A stretch of 64,000 nt of DNA from Erysipelotrichaceae bacterium (GTDB lineage: Bacteria > Bacillota_I > Bacilli_A > Erysipelotrichales > Erysipelotrichaceae): NCBI GenBank assembly GCA_022772735.1, contig JALEZD010000008.1, positions 1 through 64,000 on the forward strand, read 5' to 3'. The notes beneath the pieces were generated by a model. It did no database searches. It had not been told where the DNA came from and saw only the letters and a list, made by a program, of their open reading frames with translations. Position numbers and translations under genes: made by a program. Positions 29,181 to 36,855 of this stretch are shown one piece after another. Each line of letters opens with the position of its first letter. The stretch's first letter is position 1.

Positions 29181-30906
29181 TTGTTTCACCTCCGTTATTT
29201 TGAGTTTCATATATCTCTTTATATATAGAATTTGTTTCTATTAATTCTTGATGTGTTCCTATTCCACTTATTCTTCCATCATCTAAAACAATAATTCTAT
29301 CAGCATCTTCAATTGATGATATTCTTTGAGAAATTATTATTTTTGTTATATTTGGTATATCATTTTTAAATGATTTTCTAATAAATGAATCGGTTTTTGT
29401 ATCAACAGCGCTTGTTGAATCATCTAATATTAATATTTTAGGATTTTTTAAAAGTGCTCTAGCAATTGTAAGTCTTTGTTTTTGTCCGCCAGATACATTT
29501 GTACCACCTTGTTCAATATGTGTATCATATCCATCAGGAAAACTTTTAATAAATTCATCTGCTTGGGCTAATTTTGCAGCATTTATAATATCCTCATCAC
29601 TTGCGTTTTCATTTCCCCATTTTAAATTTTCTTTAATAGTTCCAGAAAATAAGACATTTTTTTGTAAAACCATTGCTACAGAGTTTCTAAGAGCTTTTAA
29701 ATCATAGTTTTTAACATTTACGCCACCGACAATAACTTCACCACTACTAACGTCATATAATCTAGGTATAAGTTGTACTAGAGAGCTTTTTCCTGAACCT
29801 GTACCACCCAAAATTCCAATTGTTTCACCTGATTTAATAGTTATGTTTATATTATCTAAAATATAATCATCTACATCATCGTAGTATTTAAACTTAACAT
29901 CTTTAAAAATAATACTTCCATCTTTAATATCTTGAATTGGATTTTCAGGATTTGTTAAATCAATTTTTTCTTCTAAAATTTCACTAATTCTTTTCATAGA
30001 TGCAAAAGAAATAGAAATCATTACAAATACCATAGAAATCATCATTAATGCCATAAGTATATTCATTGTATAAGTAAACATACTCATAAGCTCACCAGTA
30101 GTAAGTGCATTTTGTGTTATCATATTTGCACCAATCCAGCTTAAGGCAATAATGCAAGAATACATTGTTAACATCATTAGTGGACTAGCGAATATTACAA
30201 TATTTTCCGCTTTTACAAACATTTTATAAACATTGTAAGATGCTTTTTTAAATTTATCAGTTTCATCTTTTTCTTTAACATATGCTTTTACAACTCTAAT
30301 GTTAGAAACATTTTCTTGAATAGATTTATTCAAATCATCATATTTTTCAAATACTTTTCTAAAATGTTTGAATGCAAAATACATCATAATTGACAAGCCA
30401 GATGCTAAAAATAAAATTGAATAAACAAATACTATTGATAATTTAGCATTAATTGTATAAGCCATAAACATAGCAACAATAAGAGTAAGTGGAGCTCTAA
30501 CAGCCATTCTCAATATCATTTGATAACTATTTTGTGTGTTTGTTACATCTGTCATCATTCTTGTAACTAAACCAGATGTATTGTATTTGTCTGTATTTTT
30601 AAATGAAAAGCTTTGTATTTTTTTAAACATTTCCATTCTTAGATTTTTTGCTAGACCTGCAGAGGCATAAGAGGCAACTCTTGCACACATTGCACCAAAA
30701 AATAAAGATAAAAAAGCACACAAAATCATTAATGAGCCATATTTAAAAACCTCATTCATGTTTTGTTTATATACTCCTAAATCAATAATATATCCCATTA
30801 AAAATGGAAGCATCATTTCACATAACACTTCACCAACCATTAATATTGGGGCAGCAATGCTAGCATTTTTATATTCTTTTACATTTTTTAAAATTGTTTT
30901 AAGCAT
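29173..30906 (-). CDS. Heterodimeric ABC exporter subunit, degenerate-site half
   Basis: A 577-residue half-transporter with six membrane helices and an ATPase having Walker A GGTGSGKSS, signature VSGGQKQ and Walker B LILDDSTSAVD. The catalytic Glu after Walker B is Asp, and the switch His is Gln (ISQRIS rather than AHR). These two changes are the known marks of the degenerate ATP site in heterodimeric exporters such as BmrCD, LmrCD and TM287/288. It starts 19 bases inside the marR-like gene, with AAAGGAG upstream, so all three genes form one operon. Confidence 0.93.
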   Translation of the reverse strand: MLKTILKNVKEYKNASIAAPILMVGEVLCEMMLPFLMGYIIDLGVYKQNMNEVFKYGSLMILCAFLSLFFGAMCARVASYASAGLAKNLRMEMFKKIQSFSFKNTDKYNTSGLVTRMMTDVTNTQNSYQMILRMAVRAPLTLIVAMFMAYTINAKLSIVFVYSILFLASGLSIMMYFAFKHFRKVFEKYDDLNKSIQENVSNIRVVKAYVKEKDETDKFKKASYNVYKMFVKAENIVIFASPLMMLTMYSCIIALSWIGANMITQNALTTGELMSMFTYTMNILMALMMISMVFVMISISFASMKRISEILEEKIDLTNPENPIQDIKDGSIIFKDVKFKYYDDVDDYILDNINITIKSGETIGILGGTGSGKSSLVQLIPRLYDVSSGEVIVGGVNVKNYDLKALRNSVAMVLQKNVLFSGTIKENLKWGNENASDEDIINAAKLAQADEFIKSFPDGYDTHIEQGGTNVSGGQKQRLTIARALLKNPKILILDDSTSAVDTKTDSFIRKSFKNDIPNITKIIISQRISSIEDADRIIVLDDGRISGIGTHQELIETNSIYKEIYETQNNGGETNE

Positions 30907-31337
30907 TGTTCTTCTCCTTTTAATTCTTTTATTAGGGCATGTAAAAAGTTTTTAAATAAAATACTTTCTTCAATTCCTAAAGATTTTTGCAGTTTTTTTT
31001 CTAAGGAATCAATTGCTTTTGAAGCTTTTGATTCTGTTTCTAATCCTTTATTTGTTAGTTTAATTAATCTATATCTAGAATCTTCATTTGATTTATGAAT
31101 TTCAATAAATCCTTTTTCTTGCAATCTTTTTAAAATACCCAAAACTGTGGGGTGTGACAGATTAAATTTTTTCTCTAAATCTCTTGGATATATATTTTTA
31201 TCTTTATGAGCAAAAACAAAAAATAAAATCATGGATTGTGATGAAGTTAATTCATATTGACTTACTACATTATTTATTTCTTTATCTAATTTGATTGAAA
31301 GAATTTTAATCAATCTAACTAATTTTAAATCTTCCAA
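30888..31337 (-). CDS. MarR-family transcriptional regulator
   Basis: A 149-residue winged-helix regulator: ELTSSQSMILFFVFAHKDKNIYPRDLEKKFNLSHPTVLGILKRLQEKGFIEIHKS followed by the wing NEDSRYRLIKLT and a dimerising C-terminal helix. TTG 31337 is preferred as start because GGAGG lies eight bases before it; an earlier TTG at 31352 would put the start inside the ribosome site. First gene of the exporter operon, so it likely represses its own operon and is released by a transported compound. Confidence 0.88.
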   Translation of the reverse strand: MEDLKLVRLIKILSIKLDKEINNVVSQYELTSSQSMILFFVFAHKDKNIYPRDLEKKFNLSHPTVLGILKRLQEKGFIEIHKSNEDSRYRLIKLTNKGLETESKASKAIDSLEKKLQKSLGIEESILFKNFLHALIKELKGEEQCLKQF

Positions 31338-31356
31338 AAACACCACCTCCAATATG

Positions 31357-31396
31357 TAGCAAGCTATATATTATATTTAATTAATTGTATTGTCAA
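31357..31396 (-). promoter_or_regulatory. marR-exporter promoter with overlapping operator palindrome
   Basis: On the minus strand TTGACA (31396-31391), 17-nt spacer and TAATAT (31373-31368) form a near-consensus promoter. TAGC-TT-GCTA at 31366-31357 overlaps the expected start site, a natural place for MarR autorepression. Confidence 0.6.
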
Positions 31397-31438
31397 TAAA
31401 TATAAATAAATATTATAATTTAAAAAAGAGGTGTAGTT

Positions 31439-31720
31439 ATGGATAAAAAAATAGAATTAAATACTTTAGAAAATAAATTTGAACTATTTGATAAAGATAA
31501 GAAAATTGGAGAAATTTGTTTTAAGTTAGAAGGTAATATTATGATTGTTGATCATACAGAAGTCGACTTAGAATATAAAGGTCAAGGACTTGCAAAAAGA
31601 TTACTTGATAGTTTAGTTAAATATGCAGATGAAAATAACTATAAAATTAGACCTGTTTGTTCATTTGTTGTTAAAGCATTTGAAAAATACAGAAATTTAC
31701 ATTATTTATTAGAAAATTAA
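31439..31720 (+). CDS. Small GNAT-fold N-acetyltransferase (COG2388-like)
   Basis: A 93-residue protein with HTEVDLEYKGQGLAKRLLDSLVKYADENNYKIRPVCSFVVKAFEKY. The GQGLAKRL acetyl-CoA pyrophosphate loop and the RPVCSFV strand are typical of the minimal GNAT group that includes human and plant GTLF-type proteins. Substrate unknown. GAGGTG precedes the ATG. It is divergent from the MarR operon. Confidence 0.85.
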   Translation: MDKKIELNTLENKFELFDKDKKIGEICFKLEGNIMIVDHTEVDLEYKGQGLAKRLLDSLVKYADENNYKIRPVCSFVVKAFEKYRNLHYLLEN

Positions 31721-31736
31721 AAACAATGTAGTTAAA

Positions 31737-31785
31737 TTAAAGTGCACCCCATAATTTGGATATAGATTATAGAGGTGCACTTTAA
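31737..31785. repeat. 12-bp inverted repeat between convergent genes (terminator or IS3-type end remnant)
   Basis: TTAAAGTGCACC (31737-31748) and GGTGCACTTTAA (31774-31785) are perfect complements with a 25-base loop. It can act as a terminator for both flanking genes, although neither side has a long T-run. The left arm plus loop, AGTGCACCCCATAATTTGGA, resembles terminal repeats of IS150-type IS3 elements as I remember them. Confidence 0.5.
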
Positions 31786-31788
31786 ATA

Positions 31789-32175
31789 TTACATTGTTTT
31801 CTTTTCCATTAATTCAGCATAATGTTTTTTTATTACTTTAAATGTTTCATCACTAATCACATGTTCCATTCTGCATGCATCTTTATCAGCTACTTCTTGA
31901 GAAACACCTAGTTCAATTAATAAATTAGTAATTACAACATGTTTTTCATAAACATTACTTGCAATTTTTTCACCTTTTTCTGTTAAAGTGATGTATCCAC
32001 TGTTATCAACATCTATAAAACCTTCATCTTTTAAAATGGAAACAGCTCTACTAACACTTGGTTTAGAAAATCCCATATATTCTGCAATATCAATTGATCT
32101 AACTTTATTTGATTTACCACTTAAAATTATAATTGTTTCTAAATACATCTCTCCAGATTCTTGTAATTTTATCAT
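31789..32175 (-). CDS. DtxR/IdeR-type iron-dependent repressor, short form
   Basis: A 128-residue metal-dependent repressor with the winged helix (VRSIDIAEYMGFSKPSVSRAVSILKDEGFIDVD) and the metal/dimer domain, but no C-terminal SH3-like domain. The ligand set is diagnostic: Met10 in GEMYLETI and Cys101, Glu104, His105 in ACRMEHVISDE match Met10, Cys102, Glu105 and His106 of DtxR, while MntR has Asp and Glu at the equivalent positions. His79 of the ancillary site is also present. That points to Fe(II) rather than Mn(II). It is divergent from feoA-feoA-feoB. GGAGG precedes the ATG. Confidence 0.9.
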   Translation of the reverse strand: MIKLQESGEMYLETIIILSGKSNKVRSIDIAEYMGFSKPSVSRAVSILKDEGFIDVDNSGYITLTEKGEKIASNVYEKHVVITNLLIELGVSQEVADKDACRMEHVISDETFKVIKKHYAELMEKKTM

Positions 32176-32263
32176 TATTATAATCCTCCAAATACTTTTT
32201 TATATAATAACATCTATTTATTGATAAATATAGTAATGTACACAAATTTGTATTGATTTGATG

Positions 32264-32286
32264 TTAGGTTGGTAATTATTACCTAA
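32264..32286. promoter_or_regulatory. DtxR-box-like palindrome upstream of feoA
   Basis: TTAGGT (32264-32269) and ACCTAA (32281-32286) are the outer arms, and GGTAAT-T-ATTACC (32271-32283) is a perfect inner palindrome. The outer arms equal those of the DtxR/IdeR iron box (TTAGGTTAG...CTAACCTAA), but spacing is longer than the usual 19 bp. Confidence 0.6.
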
Positions 32287-32294
32287 ATTTTTGG

Positions 32295-32323
32295 TTGACT
32301 AATGAGTTAGTAAGTGCTAATTT
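32295..32323 (+). promoter_or_regulatory. feoA promoter with embedded palindrome
   Basis: TTGACT (32295-32300), 17-nt spacer, TAATTT (32318-32323). ACTAA-TGAG-TTAGT (32298-32311) lies between the -35 and -10, so a bound repressor would block RNA polymerase. Confidence 0.6.
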
Positions 32324-32365
32324 AGTACTGTATTGTTTATATCTAAAGAAATTGGAGGGGAATTT

Positions 32366-32605
32366 ATGTTACCGTTATCACTTATGCAAGAAGGTTTTGT
32401 TGGAAAAATTGTTAAGGTAAATGGATTAAAAGAAACAAAAGTTTTCCTAGAAAAGTTGGGTTTTACAAATGGAAGTAATGTTCAACTAATCCAAGTTTCT
32501 AATGGGAATATAATAGTTGGTGTGAAAGAAACAAGGGTGGCAATAAATAAAGATATGGCAAATAAGATTTTTGTAGAGGGAGTAGATAATGAGAACATTA
32601 AGTGA
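32366..32605 (+). CDS. feoA: FeoA-domain protein (first copy)
   Basis: A 79-residue SH3-like FeoA protein: LSLMQEGFVGKIVKVNGLKETKVFLEKLGFTNGSNVQLIQVSNGNIIVGVKETRVAINKDMANKIFV. FeoA assists the ferrous iron permease FeoB. ATG 32366 follows GGAGGGG; the earlier TTG 32333 lacks a ribosome site. It overlaps the second feoA by 17 bases. Two tandem feoA genes before feoB are common in Firmicutes. Confidence 0.92.
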   Translation: MLPLSLMQEGFVGKIVKVNGLKETKVFLEKLGFTNGSNVQLIQVSNGNIIVGVKETRVAINKDMANKIFVEGVDNENIK

Positions 32606-32810
32606 TGTAAAGGTCGGAAGTATTGCTAAAGTTGTGAAACTCCATGGAGAAGGCGCACTAAAAAGAAGAATTATGGATATGGGAATCACAAAAGGTGTTG
32701 AAATTAAAGTTGTTAAAGTTGCACCATTAGGGGATCCCATTGAACTAAATGTCAGAGGATATGAGCTTTCAATTAGAAATTCAGATGCATTAAATATTGA
32801 AGTGGAATAG
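32589..32810 (+). CDS. feoA: FeoA-domain protein (second copy)
   Basis: A 73-residue FeoA: LSDVKVGSIAKVVKLHGEGALKRRIMDMGITKGVEIKVVKVAPLGDPIELNVRGYELSIRNSDALNIEV. This copy has the canonical R-RRIMDMGI and PLGDPIELxxRGY motifs, more typical than the first copy, suggesting that the two have different tasks. GAGGG precedes the ATG; feoB starts nine bases after its stop. Confidence 0.94.
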   Translation: MRTLSDVKVGSIAKVVKLHGEGALKRRIMDMGITKGVEIKVVKVAPLGDPIELNVRGYELSIRNSDALNIEVE

Positions 32811-32819
32811 GAGTAGAAA

Positions 32820-34913
32820 ATGAAAATTGCTTTAGTTGGAAACCCAAATAGTGGAAAAACCACACTATTTAATGAATTAACTGGTTCAAATCAATATGTA
32901 GGAAATTGGCCAGGGGTTACGGTTGAAAAAAAAGAAGGTAAATTAAAAAAGTATAAAGATATTACAATTGTTGATTTACCTGGTATATATTCTTTATCTC
33001 CATATACTATGGAAGAAGTTATTTCTAGAAATTATTTAGTAGATGAAAAGCCTGATTTAATTTTAAATATTATTGATGGAAGTAATATTGAAAGAAACTT
33101 ATATTTAACAACACAAATATTAGATTTAAATATTCCTACAATTATAGCTTGTAATATGATGGATGTTGTTGAAAAAAATAAAAATACAATTGACTTTGAA
33201 GGTTTAACAAAAGAATTAGGTGTTAGAATTATACCTATTTCTGCAGCAAATGGAAGTGGTTTATCGGAATTAATAAACAGTTTATTTTTAATCAAAGATA
33301 AACCAAAAAATTTGAAAATATTCTCAGAAGATTTACAAGAAATTTTGAATGAAATTGAAAAAGGAATAGAAAATAAAGTAAGCAGTGAAGATTTAAAATA
33401 TTACAGTATTAAAATATTTGAAAGAGATGAAAAGATTGCACCTAAATTTTTAGATAATAACTTTGAGAACATTATTGCGTCTTATGAAAATAAAATTAAT
33501 GATGATTCAGAAAGTATAATTACAAGTGAAAGATATGATTATATTACTAAATTAATTAGTAAATATTTAAAAAAGTCTAATACTAATACATTAACTGTTT
33601 CTGATAAAATAGATAAAATTGTTACTAATAGGTTTTTAGCAATTCCTATATTTGTTTTAGTTATGTGGATTGTTTATTATGTTTCAGTTACAACTGTTGG
33701 AACTATTGTAACAGATTGGACTAATGATGTACTTTTTGGTGAAATAGTACCCCCTTTAGTAACATCATTTTTAGAAAGTATTAATACTTCAAGTTGGTTA
33801 ATTGGGTTAATCGTTAAGGGTATTGTTGGTGGAGTAGGGGCAGTAATTGGTTTTGTTCCACAAATGTTAATATTATTCATGTTTCTAGCTATTCTTGAAG
33901 ATTGTGGATATATGGCAAGAATTGCATTTATTATGGATAGAATTTTTAGAAAGTTTGGATTATCTGGTAAGTCATTTATTCCGATGATTATAGGTACAGG
34001 ATGCAGTGTGCCTGCAATAATGGCAAGTAGAACTATAGAAAATGATAGAGATAGAAAAATGACAATTACAACCACATCCTTTATACCTTGTGGTGCCAAA
34101 TTACCTGTAATTGCATTAATTGCAGGAGCACTATTTAATGATGCAGGATGGGTTGGAACAAGCGCATATTTCATAGGAGTAATCGCAATAATTATTTCAG
34201 GAATAATATTGAAAAAAACTAGTAAGTTTTCTGGTGATCCAGCACCGTTTGTTATGGAATTACCTGCATATCATTTACCTAGAATAAAAAATGTTCTAAA
34301 GAGTATGTGGGAAAGAGGTTCAAGTTTTATCAAAAAAGCTGGAACAGTAATTTTGCTTGCTTCAATCGTTATTTGGTTTTTACAAAATTTTGGATTTGTA
34401 GGTGGTCAATTATCAATGGTTGAAGATATGGAAAATAGTATACTTGCTAATATAGGGAATATTTTCGCACCAATATTTAATCCTCTTGGTTGGGGAAATT
34501 GGAAAGCAGCAGTTGCAACAATAACTGGTTTAGTTGCAAAAGAAGGTATAATAAGTACATTAGGTGTATTATATGGAATTGCAATTGAAAGTGAAGAAGG
34601 TATAGAAATTTGGGGTACTTTTGCTGAACAATTTAATGTAATCTCTGGTTATTCTTTCTTAATATTCAACTTACTTTGTGCACCATGTTTTGCAGCAATC
34701 GGAGCAATTAAAAGAGAGATGAATAATACCAAATGGACACTATTTGCAATTGCTTATCAAACAATATTTGCATATGTAATGGCATTTATCTTTTATCAAA
34801 TTGGAATGTATTTTTACACAAATTCATTTAGCTTTTATACAATAATTGCAGTTGCTCTAGCAATTTTAATAATATTTTTACTTGCTAGACCATATAATAA
34901 AAACATGAAATAA
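32820..34913 (+). CDS. feoB: Ferrous iron transport protein B
   Basis: The 697-residue Fe(II) permease. The N-terminal G-protein domain has G1 GNPNSGKTTLFN, G2/G3 region NWPGVTVE and DLPGIYS, and G4 NMMD; a helical GDI-like domain follows to about residue 260. The membrane part has the Gate motifs, including GTGCSVPAIMASR and PCGAKLPV with the Cys residues thought to lie on the iron path. Third gene of the iron-controlled operon, closed by a strong terminator. Confidence 0.97.
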   Translation: MKIALVGNPNSGKTTLFNELTGSNQYVGNWPGVTVEKKEGKLKKYKDITIVDLPGIYSLSPYTMEEVISRNYLVDEKPDLILNIIDGSNIERNLYLTTQILDLNIPTIIACNMMDVVEKNKNTIDFEGLTKELGVRIIPISAANGSGLSELINSLFLIKDKPKNLKIFSEDLQEILNEIEKGIENKVSSEDLKYYSIKIFERDEKIAPKFLDNNFENIIASYENKINDDSESIITSERYDYITKLISKYLKKSNTNTLTVSDKIDKIVTNRFLAIPIFVLVMWIVYYVSVTTVGTIVTDWTNDVLFGEIVPPLVTSFLESINTSSWLIGLIVKGIVGGVGAVIGFVPQMLILFMFLAILEDCGYMARIAFIMDRIFRKFGLSGKSFIPMIIGTGCSVPAIMASRTIENDRDRKMTITTTSFIPCGAKLPVIALIAGALFNDAGWVGTSAYFIGVIAIIISGIILKKTSKFSGDPAPFVMELPAYHLPRIKNVLKSMWERGSSFIKKAGTVILLASIVIWFLQNFGFVGGQLSMVEDMENSILANIGNIFAPIFNPLGWGNWKAAVATITGLVAKEGIISTLGVLYGIAIESEEGIEIWGTFAEQFNVISGYSFLIFNLLCAPCFAAIGAIKREMNNTKWTLFAIAYQTIFAYVMAFIFYQIGMYFYTNSFSFYTIIAVALAILIIFLLARPYNKNMK

Positions 34914-34937
34914 AATCGGAGAAATCCGATTTTATTT
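34911..34937 (+). terminator. Terminator after feoB
   Basis: AAAATCGGA (34912-34920), loop GAAA, TCCGATTTT (34925-34933). Confidence 0.9.
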
Positions 34938-34961
34938 TGTTATAATTATTGTGGAGGCAAT

Positions 34962-35750
34962 ATGAGAAGTATAAAATTAATTGTTTTTGATATGGATAAA
35001 ACTTTACTAAATGATGATGGTAAAATTTCTGATAAAACACTTTCAACATTAAGAAATTTAAAAAAATGTGGTTATAAATTGGCAATCGCAAGTGGAAGAA
35101 ATCATTTTTTAGTTAAAATAGATGAATTTAATGAAGATTTAATTGACTATTATATTTGTAGTAATGGTTCTATTATTTTTGATAATGAATTTAATTTGAT
35201 TTTTAAAGCATCAATTTCAAACGAAACATTAGAAAAAATAGTAAATATATGTGTAAATAACAATATTTCATTATTATTTAATTTTTTAGATGGAAGTTAT
35301 GTTTACAATAATTATAAGAGAATTGAAGATATGATATTACACTGGGTTGGCGGAATAGAAAATTTACATGATGAAACTATTTTTAAAAAACATCATAAAA
35401 CTGAAAATGCATTTTCTGGAATGATTGAAAATGCGTATGATATGGAAATTTTTAATTCTGTTCCAAACATTGGATATGACTTAATTTTTGAAGATAAATA
35501 TGATATTTTTGTAAAAGGAATAAATAAACTTACTGGAATAGAGAAGATATGTGAAATAATAAATGTACCTTTAAATGAAGTAATGGCATTTGGTGATAAT
35601 CATAATGATTATGAAATGATAAAAAATGTAGGAGTTGGAATTTCTATGAGAAATGGAATTGATAAAATAAAAAGTGTTGCAAAATATATTACATCTTCAA
35701 ATAACGAAGATGGTATCACAGAGGCAGTAAAACTATATAATTTAATATAA
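34962..35750 (+). CDS. HAD-superfamily (Cof-type) phosphatase
   Basis: A 262-residue HAD hydrolase with motif I DMDKTLL, motif II in LAIASGR, a C2B cap, and the final GDNHNDYEMI metal motif. In motif I the usual Gly after DxD is Lys (DMDKT), a tolerated variant. Substrate not predictable. GGAGG precedes the ATG. The following orphan gene begins two bases after its stop and probably shares its transcript. Confidence 0.87.
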   Translation: MRSIKLIVFDMDKTLLNDDGKISDKTLSTLRNLKKCGYKLAIASGRNHFLVKIDEFNEDLIDYYICSNGSIIFDNEFNLIFKASISNETLEKIVNICVNNNISLLFNFLDGSYVYNNYKRIEDMILHWVGGIENLHDETIFKKHHKTENAFSGMIENAYDMEIFNSVPNIGYDLIFEDKYDIFVKGINKLTGIEKICEIINVPLNEVMAFGDNHNDYEMIKNVGVGISMRNGIDKIKSVAKYITSSNNEDGITEAVKLYNLI

Positions 35751-35752
35751 GT

Positions 35753-36559
35753 ATGAAAAGATATGATACAGGCCTATACAACATAATTATTAATGAACAT
35801 TTTTTAGCTTTAGATTTAATTACGCCATTAAATACTGTAGAAAAATTAAAATCAATATTGAAAAATATAATTGATTTTAAAGAAAACTTTAAAGATATGT
35901 TTGAAAAAAGTGATAAATTAAAAAAAGAATATGATGAGTACAAATTAGAAAAGAATAAATTAAATAGTGAGTTAAGAGAGGCTGAAAATTTAAAATTTAA
36001 TTTATTTAAGAATAAAATTATTAATAAAGTAAAAGCAAAAATTGTTGAAATAGATTGTGAATTTAATAAAAAAAATTTAGATTATAGAGAATTTATGGAA
36101 AATTTTGATAAAGTTGTTAGTGATTTTTTTAAAAAAATAGTTAATACTTTTCAAAATATATTAAATAAAAGTTTATTTATAATCAATTTTAAAGGTGAAA
36201 ATTATAATTATTTAGATAGATGTAGAAATATTGATGAAATTTATTATTTTATAAATAATGAGTGTATACCTTATTTTGAATTTTTAAACTTGGTTTTATA
36301 TAGACATATAAATGATGTAATGAATAAAAGTTTAATAAAAAAATATACTTTTGATTTTATGAATAGTGGAGTAAATGAAATAATATTTGAATTTAATCAA
36401 ATGATTACTAATAAAAGAAATATTTTAAAACATAATGAAGTATTAAAACTTAATGATTATAAAAAAGATGAAAATTTAGAGAAATATATTCAAGAAAAAA
36501 TATGGGAAACAACATTAAAGATTATAAAATTAAAAAAGAGCGAATTTATCGCTTCTTAA
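35753..36559 (+). CDS. Lys/Glu-rich coiled-coil protein of unknown function
   Basis: No family was recognised in this 268-residue protein. Residues about 30-90 are almost entirely charged helix with a clear heptad-like pattern (KEYDEYKLEKNKLNSELREAEN segment), so a coiled coil is likely; the rest is helical and rich in Asn, Lys, Ile and Phe. No signal peptide or membrane segment is seen. There is no good ribosome site before the ATG, so translation probably depends on coupling to the HAD gene two bases upstream. Its end overlaps by four bases the convergent FeoB-associated gene. Confidence 0.6.
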   Translation: MKRYDTGLYNIIINEHFLALDLITPLNTVEKLKSILKNIIDFKENFKDMFEKSDKLKKEYDEYKLEKNKLNSELREAENLKFNLFKNKIINKVKAKIVEIDCEFNKKNLDYREFMENFDKVVSDFFKKIVNTFQNILNKSLFIINFKGENYNYLDRCRNIDEIYYFINNECIPYFEFLNLVLYRHINDVMNKSLIKKYTFDFMNSGVNEIIFEFNQMITNKRNILKHNEVLKLNDYKKDENLEKYIQEKIWETTLKIIKLKKSEFIAS

Positions 36560-36717
36560 TTTTTACAACTTTTATATTCTTCATAAATTGATTTTTTATC
36601 TGAAGAACATTTACAATTACAACCAGAACATGAACTTTTATTTTTCGAAAGATATCTTACTGCAATGGTAATCATTGTAATAATAATTAAAATTAAAATA
36701 ATATCTGCAATACTCAT
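36556..36717 (-). CDS. FeoB-associated Cys-rich membrane protein
   Basis: A 53-residue protein: one membrane segment (residues 2-21) followed by a Cys-rich tail with the pattern SSCSGCNCKCSS and a final Cys near the C-terminus. This is the FeoB_associated family, usually encoded right after feoB, where it is thought to help handle Fe(II). Here it lies about 1.6 kb away on the other strand. ATG 36717 follows AGGTGAT; it was found by reading the region between two larger genes. Confidence 0.85.
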   Translation of the reverse strand: MSIADIILILIIITMITIAVRYLSKNKSSCSGCNCKCSSDKKSIYEEYKSCKN

Positions 36718-36798
36718 TTTCATCACCTATTAATATAATAGTGCTTATAAAAATTTTAGTCAATAATTTTGGTTAGTTTAAGCTAATTGAATTATACA

Positions 36799-36846
36799 AA
36801 AAAAGATGATTATTTAAGTATAAATACTTAAATATGTCATCTTTTT
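36799..36846 (-). terminator. Terminator of the duplicated lipoprotein gene
   Basis: On the minus strand AAAAAGATGA and TCATCTTTTT close an extended stem (outer arms 36846-36837 and 36809-36800) with inner TTAAGTAT/ATACTTAA, followed by a T-run. Confidence 0.8.
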
Positions 36847-36855
36847 AATTTAAAT

